Source: an uncultured Bacteroidales bacterium (GTDB taxonomy: Bacteria; Bacteroidota; Bacteroidia; Bacteroidales; FEN-979). Taken from it: a DNA stretch of 43,539 nt. Every line of letters starts with the position of its first letter. The first letter of the stretch is position 1. The translations under genes were made by a program, and so were the position numbers. Where the stretch lies: NCBI GenBank assembly GCA_903929315.1, contig CAIYUC010000007.1, positions 1 to 43,539 on the forward strand. Reading direction: 5' to 3'. Below the pieces are notes generated by a model. It saw only the letters and a program-made list of their open reading frames with translations. It did not search any database and was not told where the DNA came from. Shown here in pieces: positions 8,745 through 18,400 of this stretch.

Positions 8745-9851
8745 ATGAAAGTTGCAGTATTAGGCGCCGGTCATGGCGGACAGGCAATAGCAGGCGATCT
8801 CACGCTGGCTGGTCATGAAGTCAGATTGGCATCGGTTCCCGAACATTCCACCAACATTGATCTGTTAAAAGCATTTGGTGGCATTGTCGTTGAGGGTATC
8901 ACTTCAAGCGGAGCAAAACCCGGTTTTGCAAAAATCGCCCTGATAACAACCGATGTTGCTGAAGCAATACAGGATGCCCAGGTAATAATGGTAGTAATGC
9001 CGGCTTTCGGGCAGGAAGCCTACATGAAAATTCTTTCAGAAAAAGCAAAGGCAGGCCAAATAATAGTTTTTCATCCGGGTTATTATGCATCGCTTGTTTT
9101 TGCAAAAATGCTGAAAGAGGCAGGCCGGGAAGGTGAATTGATTTTTGGTGACACCTTAAGTCTTATTTTTGCTGCAAAGACGAAAGGCCTGGGTCATGTA
9201 AATATCAAGGCCATGAAGAGTGAACTCCCTTTTGCTACGCTTCCATCTATTAATACAGCTAAGGCTTTATGGGTAATTTCAGATATTTATCCGCAGTTCT
9301 CCCCGGCATATAGCGTTTTGCAGACCAGTATTGATAATGTTGGAGCCATTGTACATCCTATTACAACATTGTTGAATATGAGCAGAATCGAACATATGGG
9401 GCCTTACAGGACATCACACTATGATGTTAGTCCTTCTATCGGAAGAGTTATGGAAACTATTGATAAGGAAAAAATGTTGATTACGAAAGAACTCGGTATG
9501 GAAGCGTTTTCATTTATGGATATAATTTTTACCATCTACAAAGTGAAGGCAGCAAATATATTTGATCAAATGTCACAGATTTCTGCCCACAATGTGCAGA
9601 TGGCCCCCGGTGATCTTAAACACAGATATATTACTGAAGATGTTCCATATGGTCTTGTCCCGCTTGCAGCTTTTGGCAAACTGCTTAATATTAAAACGCC
9701 CAATATTGATGCTATCATCAATCTTGCCTGCATGGCAAACGCGGAAAACTATTGGGAAATGGGGAGAAATTTATCCACTATGGGAATTGATAATATGAAT
9801 ATCAAAGAAGTGGCGCAGTACGTCACTTTTCTGAAAAGACCGGAAGCGTAA
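8745..9851 (+). CDS. NAD(P)-binding octopine/opine dehydrogenase family protein
   Basis: A 368-residue two-domain dehydrogenase. The N-terminal Rossmann fold begins at once with GAGHGG (Gly7, Gly9, Gly12). The C-terminal domain shows the octopine dehydrogenase family features: the catalytic His204 in IVHPITTLLN and the acidic partner Asp299 in ITEDVPYGLVPL. Enzymes of this family reductively condense an alpha-keto acid with the amino group of an amino acid to give opines, including the metallophore staphylopine (CntM). The pairing with an EntS-like MFS exporter resembles the CntM/CntE arrangement, but no nicotianamine-synthase-like gene is present here, so the product is open. The start is fixed by a strong ribosome binding site. 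Confidence 0.88.
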   Translation: MKVAVLGAGHGGQAIAGDLTLAGHEVRLASVPEHSTNIDLLKAFGGIVVEGITSSGAKPGFAKIALITTDVAEAIQDAQVIMVVMPAFGQEAYMKILSEKAKAGQIIVFHPGYYASLVFAKMLKEAGREGELIFGDTLSLIFAAKTKGLGHVNIKAMKSELPFATLPSINTAKALWVISDIYPQFSPAYSVLQTSIDNVGAIVHPITTLLNMSRIEHMGPYRTSHYDVSPSIGRVMETIDKEKMLITKELGMEAFSFMDIIFTIYKVKAANIFDQMSQISAHNVQMAPGDLKHRYITEDVPYGLVPLAAFGKLLNIKTPNIDAIINLACMANAENYWEMGRNLSTMGIDNMNIKEVAQYVTFLKRPEA

Positions 9852-9900
9852 GCGTTGGCAATACACCGTGAACATTTTTAATAAATTGGTATTGACCCTA

Positions 9901-9952
9901 TCACCTCGCCCCCTTCACCCCCTCTCCTTCAGGAGAGGGGGACGGGAGGTGA
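9901..9952. repeat. long GC-rich hairpin between convergent genes, possible bidirectional terminator
   Basis: The core 9918-9928 (CCCCCTCTCCT) pairs perfectly with 9931-9941, and an outer arm TCACCTC (9901-9907) pairs with GAGGTGA (9946-9952), giving an extended stem with an internal bulge on the left side. It sits in the 119-bp gap between the converging dehydrogenase and STAS genes, where it could end both transcripts, though no U-tract follows. Similar CCCCTCTCC-N-GGAGAGGGG hairpins are, from memory, a common dispersed intergenic repeat in this phylum; a genome-wide count would tell. Confidence 0.6.
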
Positions 9953-9970
9953 GGTTAATAGAATAACCAG

Positions 9971-10312
9971 TCAATTTCCTTTCAGTAAAGAAAGTCCCTC
10001 TTCAATTGTAGGATAAATTGAAATGATCGTGTCGAACCCGCTGATGCGAAAGACCTCTTTAATGGTTTCATTCAGACAGCAAAGTGCGAAACCTCTTTCT
10101 TTTTTCTTCAGCTCTTTGGCAAGTATTAGTATGGAACGCAAGCCAGCGCTGCTAATGTAGTCAAGCTTGCCAAAATCAATCAGAACATTCTGCCCGGATT
10201 GTTGTATCAAAGGAGTAACTTCGTTTTCAAATTGTCCTGTTGTCATAGTATCCAGCCGGCCTTCAGGATGAATGACCAGCGCTTCCGCTGCTTTTTCTGT
10301 TGTTATTTTCAT
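9971..10312 (-). CDS. STAS-domain anti-sigma factor antagonist
   Basis: A 113-residue single STAS domain, the size of SpoIIAA/RsbV proteins. The phosphoacceptor motif is DYISSAGLR (residues 51-59); Ser55 aligns with the phosphorylated serine of the DSSGL motif in SpoIIAA. In partner-switching systems the unphosphorylated form binds a HATPase-type kinase and frees the kinase's other partner. The gene lies 14 bp downstream of a SpoIIE-type phosphatase that also carries a HATPase domain, on the same strand, so the neighbouring protein is probably both its kinase and its phosphatase. The ultimate target (sigma factor or effector) is not encoded in this window. Confidence 0.92.
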   Translation of the reverse strand: MKITTEKAAEALVIHPEGRLDTMTTGQFENEVTPLIQQSGQNVLIDFGKLDYISSAGLRSILILAKELKKKERGFALCCLNETIKEVFRISGFDTIISIYPTIEEGLSLLKGN

Positions 10313-10326
10313 GATTATTTCAGTTT

Positions 10327-12714
10327 TTATTGATAACGGATGATAATTTTTATGATATTTTTTGTGTCTTCTCTTTGGTATGTAAAGGCCTCGGTCAGGT
10401 TTTTTACCAGGTGAATTCCCATCCCTCCGATTTTCCGCTCGCCTATTTCTGAATTTGTATCAGCATTCTCAGTGGCAACAGGATTAAATTCCTTTGCATC
10501 ATCAATAATCTCTATACTTATGGATTTCCCGTCAAACTGAAAATTGAGAATTATGTCATGTTTCATATCATCATTGTACCCATAGGAAATGGTATTGGAA
10601 ATCAATTCTTCGACTACAAGATTCACTTTATTAATTGACCCGGAAGGAATATTCCAGTCATTGCATAGCTGGGTTATTTTTTCAGCCAGCACGGGCAGAT
10701 TCTCTACGGAATTTGTTATCAGCATTTGATGATTTTGCCCGGTTTCTTTTGAAAGTTGCTTGCCGAAATACTGAATGGCAAGCACACTTATGTCGTCTGA
10801 CTGTTCGGTGCCATGCGAAAATTCACTGACATCATCAACAATGCGATTCACTATTTCATATGGAGCAAGATTCGAATTATTCCCGAGCATTTCAGTTATT
10901 CTTTTGATGGAATATTCTTCGTTTTCAATGTTAAATGCTTCGCTGATGCCATCGGTATATAAAAAGATTGTATCCCCATGATCCAGTTTTAAAGTATTCT
11001 GAATCATGCTTGAATTTATATCGATCCCAAGGGGAATGCAATGAGTATTATCTAATTCTCTGACAGTTCCGCTGTTTTTGATAATGAAGGGATAATTATG
11101 TCCGGCATTGATATATTCCACTTCTCCGGTTGAAGTATTTAGAATCCCTAAAAACAGGGTCACAAATAAATTACTGTCATTATTCTTACACAGGTAATTA
11201 TTCATAAGTTCAATAACCTTGCTGACATTTAGCCCTGCAATCTGGGTTTCGGCACGCATAATGGTAGTTGTTATAGCCATAAACAAAGCAGCGGGTGTTC
11301 CTTTTCCCGCGACATCGCCAATTGCAAAACAAAAACGTTCGTCATCGATAAAGAAAAAATCATAAAGATCGCCGCCAACCTCTTTGGCTGGCTCAATAAA
11401 ACCATATATGTCGAATTCTTTTCTGTCGGGAAAAGCAGGGAATGTTCTTGGGATCATCCCCATCTGAATATCGCGGGCAACTTTAAGTTCGCTTTCAATC
11501 TTTTCTTTTTTGATGGTGGTCTCCCGGAGGTCATTTATATAAAGTATAAGCTTTTCTTTCATCACCGAGAATGCATTGGTAAGCTGGGCAATCTCATCCC
11601 TGGAGCGGTAAACGGGAATGTTTGTATCAAAGTCGCCTTGCCCGATGCGGCGGGTCGCAACTACAAGTCTGCTTATTGGTTTTGTAAATTTCCTCGTTAT
11701 CAGTATCGATATGATTATCATGGCCAACAAGCTCAGGCTGAAAATGAGGGCAAGCTTTTTAAAAAAAGAATACAGTCCTGAATAAAGCTCCTTTGTCGGA
11801 AAGGTGAGTGCAAATATCCATCCGGTCATCGGAACAGGTGCAAAATAGATCCGGGAAGGCAGGTGTTTTTGTTCGGGATTACCGATCTCTTCAAACAGCC
11901 GTTCTCCTTTAAGCATTCTTTCGATTGTTTTAACTGCTAGTGGGTCCCCGTTTTTCCGGATGAGTTCGAGAATATCGGTGTTCACATATTCCTCGTGGGG
12001 ATAGGTTATGAATTTCCCACTGTGAGAAACCAGGAAACTGAAACCCGTCTGGTAAACCTTTGCCGAATTTATGATGTGTTTGAAGGTTTTAAGGGAGATA
12101 TCCATGGTAATGACCCCGGCAAATGTCCGTTTCCCTTTGATTTCCCTGAAAAAGGGGACGGAATATGTGCACATCAGCGTGTCACCGCCCCCTTTGTCGT
12201 AATAAGGTTCCGACCAGACTGGTGTTCCAAGCATTTTGGGGATCCGGTACCAATCCCTGGAAAAATAATCATATTCAGGAGAAGCAAGATCTTTTTGAAT
12301 GATCCTGTCCCGGCTTTCAAAAAAGTACGGGCAATAACGATAATGCTTCGCATCATGCATATAAGGTTCAAAAGCGAGGGCAGTTCCAAAAGCCAGAGAG
12401 TCTTCCCTGACAAAATCTTTTGCTATTTCCATGATGTTTTTGTAATCTGGTCTCTCCGATTCAAGTGCCAAGGCCAAAGCATTAGGGACTTGTTCGACCG
12501 GCCGGATTACGTTGGTGATCCTGGATATAGTAAGGTCAGTAATATTCGAAGCCCGCTGCATGGCATCATTATCCAGGATATTCATGGTAAATTCAAGGGT
12601 ATAGAAAAAAGCGATGCTGAAAATAAACAGGATAGCTGAAAGGAGAAACAGGCTGTATCGCAAGGTAAGCCCTCCTCTCCGGAATTCAGTTGTGGATTTC
12701 TTGTCTTTATTCAT
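10327..12714 (-). CDS. membrane sensor with dCache, HAMP, PP2C phosphatase and HATPase kinase domains
   Basis: A 795-residue inner-membrane signalling protein. Order: short cytoplasmic start; TM1 about 19-41; periplasmic dCache-like sensor about 45-315, containing R153-D-W155-Y156 and later GVITMDIS (Asp205); TM2 about 320-340; HAMP about 341-395; coiled segment; SpoIIE/PP2C phosphatase about 420-650; HATPase_c serine-kinase domain about 665-795. Metal-binding acids of the phosphatase are visible (Asp449 in GGDLYD, Asp467 in GDVAGKG, Asp588 in YTDG, Asp640-641). The kinase N-box is VVEELISNTISYG (Glu703, Asn707) and a G-box is GGMGIHLVK. A periplasmic signal would therefore set the phosphorylation state of the STAS protein encoded next. 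The RxWY arrangement recalls amino-acid-binding dCache domains (inference). A lone -7-like TAATTTTG lies at 12809-12816. Confidence 0.92.
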   Translation of the reverse strand: MNKDKKSTTEFRRGGLTLRYSLFLLSAILFIFSIAFFYTLEFTMNILDNDAMQRASNITDLTISRITNVIRPVEQVPNALALALESERPDYKNIMEIAKDFVREDSLAFGTALAFEPYMHDAKHYRYCPYFFESRDRIIQKDLASPEYDYFSRDWYRIPKMLGTPVWSEPYYDKGGGDTLMCTYSVPFFREIKGKRTFAGVITMDISLKTFKHIINSAKVYQTGFSFLVSHSGKFITYPHEEYVNTDILELIRKNGDPLAVKTIERMLKGERLFEEIGNPEQKHLPSRIYFAPVPMTGWIFALTFPTKELYSGLYSFFKKLALIFSLSLLAMIIISILITRKFTKPISRLVVATRRIGQGDFDTNIPVYRSRDEIAQLTNAFSVMKEKLILYINDLRETTIKKEKIESELKVARDIQMGMIPRTFPAFPDRKEFDIYGFIEPAKEVGGDLYDFFFIDDERFCFAIGDVAGKGTPAALFMAITTTIMRAETQIAGLNVSKVIELMNNYLCKNNDSNLFVTLFLGILNTSTGEVEYINAGHNYPFIIKNSGTVRELDNTHCIPLGIDINSSMIQNTLKLDHGDTIFLYTDGISEAFNIENEEYSIKRITEMLGNNSNLAPYEIVNRIVDDVSEFSHGTEQSDDISVLAIQYFGKQLSKETGQNHQMLITNSVENLPVLAEKITQLCNDWNIPSGSINKVNLVVEELISNTISYGYNDDMKHDIILNFQFDGKSISIEIIDDAKEFNPVATENADTNSEIGERKIGGMGIHLVKNLTEAFTYQREDTKNIIKIIIRYQ

Positions 12715-12904
12715 TAGCTGGTTTTATTTTCTCACGCGAAATCACTCTTATGGGTATAACCGACAGGTTTGGAAGATCCCGGATATACTACCTTCTAATT
12801 TGTGAAGGCAAAATTAATGAATGAATAAAAGATCACTACTGACCGACTAACTATTTAGTAAAGGGGGTCACCCCAAAGAGTTCCCCCCAATGCTGTACTT
12901 TTAG

Positions 12905-13289
12905 TTTGCGAACTTAAAAAGCTACAAAATAGGTAAAGATACAGAAATAAAATTTTTCGGACAGTCGATTTTTAAACAAATATTAGACTTGATAGAAAGA
13001 GTTAACATACCAGACTTGGTTAAAAATAATAGTGCTGAGCGTTATTATAAGGCTTTTCAAGCTAGAGCACAGTTTATTATCTTGATATTTGGTATACTTG
13101 GCCGGCGTGACTCTATAAATGAGATATGTGAAGGCTTAAGGACCATGGTGAGTAAGTTGAATCACCTGGGTTTAACGAAAACTCCGGCCAGCAGCAGCTG
13201 CCGAACCGGATCATACAAGTGAAATTTACTTTGATTTAAAGGGAGATCTGTTTTGTAAAATGAAAAAAAATAATGTTAGTACCGATTGA
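12905..13289 (+). pseudogene. N-terminal relic of an IS4-type (DUF4372) transposase
   Basis: The open frame from 12905 to 13222 encodes the typical DUF4372 N-terminal region of IS4-group transposases: FGQSIFKQILDLI, then AERYYKAF, FGILGRRDSINEICEGL and HLGLTKTPASS. There is no proper start codon in the upstream part (TTG at 12989 is internal). At about 13190 the frame is lost; homology-like sequence continues in a shifted frame (SEIYFDLKGDLF) until a stop at 13287-13289. The entire catalytic DDE domain is missing. The gap before it (12715-12904) contains the upstream region of the sensor gene and a GGGGTCACCCC palindrome near 12864; 13290-13364 shows nothing I can support. Confidence 0.75.
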
Positions 13290-13364
13290 TTTTCTTAAAA
13301 AAGTGATAGATTTTCTACTTCCCCGCGTGGGTGACTGTTAATATACCCCTCATTTCTGTTAGTA

Positions 13365-14394
13365 TCACGCAGCTTTTCGTTTTTTCTTACTCAATGCAAT
13401 CCGTCTTCCCATTTGAACAGAATTGGCTGTCATTACACCAAAGAAAATCCAAAGTATTTCTGTTTGCTGATTCCTGGCCTTTATTTTATCAAGCAGATAG
13501 TGATTCTTTTCATTCCCAAAACTTCCTTCCAGCACTGTTGCTCTTTGTTTTCCAAGTTCTTTGCGTAATACGGATGCCTGATCACTATATTGACCCTGCC
13601 TGCCTTTACGAACAAAACAAGTAGCTATCCCATGTGTCGAGCAGTATTTACGGTTCTTGATCGTTGCATAGATCTGATCTGCTCCAAACTGATAACAATG
13701 GCCAAAATATTTTTGATGTCGCCAGATAGCTTGTTTCAATCGGATTCCCTCATTGAAGGCATTATAGCTTAGATGTTCAAAAAAATTAATCCCATCGACC
13801 TGAAGCAAATGTGCCTTTGGCCCAAACTCAACCGCTTTTACCTTTTTCCCTCTGATAATAGGACGTACATAAGGCTTATGCAGGCTAACAATCCGATCCT
13901 CTATCCGTACTCCAGGATGATTCAGGTGATCTTTTTGCTGATAATAAAGCTTACGGATCGTTTTGAGCCGTAAGGTGTCTTTCTGTTGTCTGAGTTTGGT
14001 AAACCCCTTATTTTCCAACTCATCATAACGAGTTAGCAACCGACCTAAAAACAACAACAAGCTTTTCCGTTGTCTTCTTTCTTTTCGTCGCGATCGTTTT
14101 CTTCTTTTCTGATAACCCAGATGACGTTCCTTTTGACGCTGAAAATTAATGCGCGGGCGACGTATTTTGTTCTGCTTACAAATAAAAATGATTTGTTCAT
14201 ACAGCCAACGGCAGCTTTCCCATAATAACCGAACATCGGTTGGATGAGTGATGCGACTTTCATAAACGGTTGCATCGGCCATTCCTACATGCGTATGTTC
14301 CATATAAGGCTTTTTCAAGATAAAGAAGGTCTAACTGTTCAAATAAAGTTAAAAATCCTTCTTGATAAGATCTGTTTAGTGTGTATTTTTGCAT
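13365..14394 (-). pseudogene. internally deleted IS5/IS1182-group transposase
   Basis: The frame 14318-13365 encodes 317 residues of a DDE transposase of the IS5/IS1182 assemblage: MADATVYESRITHPTD with the first Asp, then LLWESCRWLYEQ, a long basic region, AKVKAVEFGPKAH-like strand (VDGINFFEH) and a C-terminal ATVLEGSFGNEKNHYLL with the catalytic Glu. It opens at TTG without its N-terminal domain. A start-like ATG at 14394 encodes the expected beginning (MQKYTLNRSYQEGF) for about 25 residues, but in a different frame. The two pieces are joined by a deletion of roughly a hundred codons (estimate from family length), so the element is dead. It lies next to the truncated 3' end of the biosynthetic operon and probably caused that truncation. 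Confidence 0.8.
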
Positions 14395-14411
14395 TGCATT
14401 TTAAATTAAAC

Positions 14412-14456
14412 AACCCCGAAAATGCCCATTTTTTGGCAAATTCGGGGTTATTTTTT
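14412..14456 (+). terminator. hairpin followed by a T-run
   Basis: AACCCCGAA (14412-14420) pairs with TTCGGGGTT (14441-14449); after a 2x2 internal loop, TGCC (14423-14426) pairs with GGCA (14435-14438). On the plus strand it is followed by ATTTTTT, the form of an intrinsic terminator. On the minus strand, the direction of the operon, the tail is GTTTAATTT, which is weaker. It lies just upstream of the transposase relic and may be part of the insertion sequence end. Confidence 0.5.
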
Positions 14457-14573
14457 AGCAATATTATCAACAGAGTTCCTAACAGACGAGGGTTTCAAGA
14501 TTTCAGAAAGGCCCTATTATACACTTTAGCATAAAATGAGTACAAATATTAAGGTACAACAGATTTGCCCGTT

Positions 14574-14690
14574 TTATGGAAAAAAGGTTTCTTTTCGGTT
14601 TTCTACCGCAGTGATCAGAGAAATCCCCTCTTTGATTCCATGTTTGAATGGATTCAGATTGAATCTGTCTGGATTGTTCTTATTGTTCAT
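14574..14690 (-). pseudogene. 38-residue stub of the next operon gene, possibly a family 2 glycosyltransferase
   Basis: An ATG (14688-14690) begins only 2 bp after the stop of the phosphopantetheinyl transferase gene. The frame runs for 38 residues and ends at a TAA (14574-14576). The sequence around residues 20-33 (KEGISLITAVENRK) resembles the first beta-strand of family 2 glycosyltransferases (ISLITxxxNR). It then ends in a T-rich stretch (ETFFP) with no continuation in any frame that I could find, and insertion-sequence debris begins within about 200 bp. The tight spacing argues that a real gene once continued here and was cut off at about 14580. The family assignment rests on a few residues only. 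Confidence 0.5.
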
Positions 14691-14692
14691 GT

Positions 14693-15484
14693 TTATTGCA
14701 ATAAACGGATCATCGTTTGACTAAGATTATTTTCTGCTGGGAATGCGATGGAAAGCATCACCCCGTGGATTTCAACCGAAAGTGTTGTGAACACCGACAA
14801 GTTTTTAAAGCAGCACTGGCGTATCAATTGCGGTTCTGTTCTCAGGGTTTCAACAGATTCAATTTCATACCACTCTGTTGGCACGCGAAATCCGAGGCCG
14901 ATTGCCTTTCCTGCGGCTTCCTTTGCGGTCCAGAGGAGGTGAGTAAGTTCAAGAGGATCTCCTTTACTGCTGCATAGATCCTTTTCACGAGAACTAAGTA
15001 TAGAGGGTATAATGGCCCGGTTTTTCTCTGTGATGGTTTCTACATCTATGCCCATTGGAACGGATAGGGGGAAACATAAACCGGCATTCCATGATTCATT
15101 ATTGGCAATGGAGATGCCGTAATGCCGAGGAAGATCACCTATTACTGGTCTCCCAATGGAGCCGGTAATGATCCGGCAGGCTGCTGACGGGATATCCGGA
15201 AAGACCTTATTAATGGCCATCTTTCCAGCTATTCTTCCGTTCAGAAATGATCTTCTGTGGATATCTGAGGTATAACTGCTACCGGTATTTATTTCTTCCG
15301 GATGAAGCAACATGCGGGTTTTAGTATTAAGATCTTCGTTGTTGAGTGAGAGACAAAGTGCGAGGCCTACCGCCAATTCTTCATTTCCTAATGAAAAGCG
15401 GATCATTGATTGAAAAAATTCATTTGGTTTTTCCATAAGGTCCTCAGTGATATGATCTCCTTTTATAAACCGGTATTGACCCAT
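14693..15484 (-). CDS. 4'-phosphopantetheinyl transferase, Sfp type
   Basis: A 263-residue cytosolic enzyme that converts apo carrier proteins to holo form by attaching the phosphopantetheine arm of CoA to the active serine. Motifs: PGRP-like start (SIGRPVIGDLP, 109-119), GIDVE (145-149, with the magnesium ligands Asp147 and Glu149) and WTAKEAAGKAIG (185-196, with Trp185, Lys188, Glu189 and Lys193). The usual SHS histidine before the GIDVE block is replaced (ISIANNESW), a change tolerated in some members. Its start overlaps the stop of the upstream NRPS by 22 bp, so translation is probably coupled; ATG at Met17 is an alternative. It would activate the four carrier domains of this operon. Confidence 0.92.
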   Translation of the reverse strand: MGQYRFIKGDHITEDLMEKPNEFFQSMIRFSLGNEELAVGLALCLSLNNEDLNTKTRMLLHPEEINTGSSYTSDIHRRSFLNGRIAGKMAINKVFPDIPSAACRIITGSIGRPVIGDLPRHYGISIANNESWNAGLCFPLSVPMGIDVETITEKNRAIIPSILSSREKDLCSSKGDPLELTHLLWTAKEAAGKAIGLGFRVPTEWYEIESVETLRTEPQLIRQCCFKNLSVFTTLSVEIHGVMLSIAFPAENNLSQTMIRLLQ

Positions 15485-18400
15485 TGCATTAAGGCAAGCG
15501 CAATCTGTTTAACGCAGGGTTGAGCTATAATGGAAACATGATTGCCCGGAATATTTGTAATCTCAAGATTTTTTTTGATCCAACGGCCCCAGTCCAGATC
15601 AGAGGCCCGTAAAGGGACCTCACCCTGCCCGTCAAATGGTGGTAAAGATTCCTCAGCCCTGATCAGCAGGGTTTTTCCATCGAATGTGCCCGGGCGGCAG
15701 GCAGAGGTGATTTCATTATGATGTATCATCATTTCAAGGTATCCGTGAAAATCAGTTATTTTCATATCGTCAGGAACCAGATTGACCGATTTGAATGCTT
15801 TCAGAAAGATTTCCGACTGGGCCTCCGGAGACTTTCCATTCAGGCTTTCAGCGCTGATCCCGAGCGGGCGGTCTACAAGATGTGCCACCTTACCGGCAAA
15901 AACCAGCATACGATCAACAGGATCAATATCCTGTTTTACTGCTGTGCCCGAATCTTCAATGGGTGCAAGCTGATCGATGATCATCAGCCGTGGGCTCTCT
16001 CCCGATTTTTCCCTGACCTGCCTTGCCATTTCAAAGGCTATCAACGCCCCCATTGACCATCCGCCTAAAATCAAATCATCTATACATTCAGGCAAAGATA
16101 CCTCCTCCAGGTAATAACGGGCCATGTCGATAACGTTATTAACCGGTTTCCCTTGCAAACCAGCTGCCTGCAGACCGTACACTGAATATTCCTTTCCCAG
16201 TTCCTTTGACAGTTCATAATAACAAAGCACGTTGCCGCCGGCGGGATGTACAAGGAACAATTGCTTTTTCCCCGAACCAGGCCTGACAGGCACAAGGCAG
16301 GTAGATTGCTGGATTCCGCCGGATGTGCGGATGAGTTCGGCCAGTTTCATCACGCTTCCGCGCTCGAATAATGTGGCCAGGGGAAGGTAAATCTGAAATT
16401 CTTTTTCAATCGCAGCAAACAACTGTATGGCCAGAAGCGAATGCCCACCGAGGTCGAAGAACCCGTTTTCAATCCCAACCTTGTCTGTTTTCAGAATGTC
16501 CTTGAAAATATTGAGAAGTCTCAGTTCGGTAAGGTCGCGGGGGGAGCCGGATGGTCGTTTGCCGACTGTAGTCCCTTCAATTGTCCGCTGTAGTTCCTTA
16601 AAATCTGTTTTTCCGTTAGGTGTGAGAGGAATACGTTTCAGAACATAAAAAGCCGATGGGATCATATAGGAAGGCAGATGATGTGAAAGCCATTGTCTGA
16701 GAGTATTTTCGTCATAGTCTATGCCTTGCTTCAAACTAATAGCAGCCTGCACTGAACTCACAGAAGTCATATTCTCCGGAATGAGAACTACAGACTGTTC
16801 AATGGCTGGATAAGCGTTCAGAACATTCTCAATTTCCCTCGTCTCAACCCTGTAACCCCTGATCTTTACCTGATGGTCCCTTCGTCCCTCGAACACAACC
16901 GCCCCGATTTCATTCATCCTTCCGATGTCACCGGTGAAATAGATACGTTCACCCTGCCTGAACGGATCGTCAGCAAATTTCTCAAGAGTCAGCTGAGGCT
17001 GGTTCATGTATCCCCGGGCTATATTTTTTCCGCTTAAAATGATCTCCCCCGGGACGCCCTTCGGAAGAAACTGCAAGCCCCGGCCTGCTATATATACCGA
17101 TGTGTTGTCAAGCGGGAATCCAATGGGAAATACAGAAGTTGACCGGCCTGCATCAGGCGGGATCTCCCATGTGAGAGATCCAATGGTAGCCTCTGTCGGG
17201 CCATAATGGTTAATAATTCTAAGGTCTGGAGCAATGTCCCTCACTGTTCCCACAATATCAGAACTGCATCGTTCACCTCCAAGTATCAGCAGTTTCCGGG
17301 GTAGGAGTTTTCCGGCCCGGGCTAAATGGAGCAGGCTCATCATATGAGAAGGAACGATCTTCAGGCAATCGACAGGCCAACGGGTCAGCCAGTCGGCCAG
17401 CAGTGAAGCGTCGGTGGCGTGATCTTCGGGTATTATCACCACTTCACCTCCATGGATCAGGGGTGGAAATATGCTTGTATTTCCAAGGTCGGCAGCGATA
17501 GACGAAATCGTGGCAAACGAATCACTGGCATTCATTTTCATCCGCTTCCATATTCCTTGTGAATAATTCAGCAAAGCTTCAAATCCTATACAAACCCCTT
17601 TGGGATTACCTGTGGTACCGGAGGTATAGATCACATAGGCCAGTTCTCCCTGACCGGTGTCCCCTGGCGTGAAATCTCCTGACCAGGGCTCTGCCATAGC
17701 ATCCTCAAAGGAAAGAACGGTCAATCCCGTGCAGGCGAGCTCTGCCGACAGTTCTTCCGAACTGATTAAAAGCCTGAGCCCTGCATCTTTTGCAATGAAT
17801 TTCAAGCGTTCCTGCGGCAAATTTACATCTAGCGGAACATAAGCTGCACCGGATTTAAAAATCCCCAGTATGGAGATTATCAGTGAGGCATTGCGCGGAA
17901 GAAATAATCCTACCAGGTCTCCCTTTAATACACCTTGCCTTGACAGGACATTTGCCAGGTGACCGGAATCCCGGTCAAGCTCAAGATAAGTAAGCTTACG
18001 ACGAATATCTCTTAATGCTATCAACTCAGGGGTTGACCTGACCTGAGCCTTAAACTCTCCTATCCAGGTTTCAGGTAGTGAAGTGCCAGGGGTTTTAAAC
18101 TCAGTTCTGTTTCCCAGGCAAAACGAACGCTCCTCTTCGGGAAAATACTTCAGACTTCCACACTGTTCCTCCGGATTGCTGATTACAGAGTCTACCAGGA
18201 TCTTGTAATTATTCAGAAGTTTCTGAATGGTTTTCTTAAGGAAGATGTCGCATGGAAAAGTAACCGAAAGGATGAGTTCCTGATTGGCTTCTTCCACCCA
18301 GAAATTCAGGTCGAATTTGGAATACGAATAATCTATGCTCTCAGGTTTGACCGATAAGCCTTTGACGCTGTAAAGCGAGGGGATGTTCTGATGAACAAAA

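Noticed and set aside
14536-14724. A 62-codon plus-strand frame after the insertion-sequence relic
   Set aside because: It lies antisense to the PPTase stop and the gene stub, and its sequence is just the complement of that better-supported stub.
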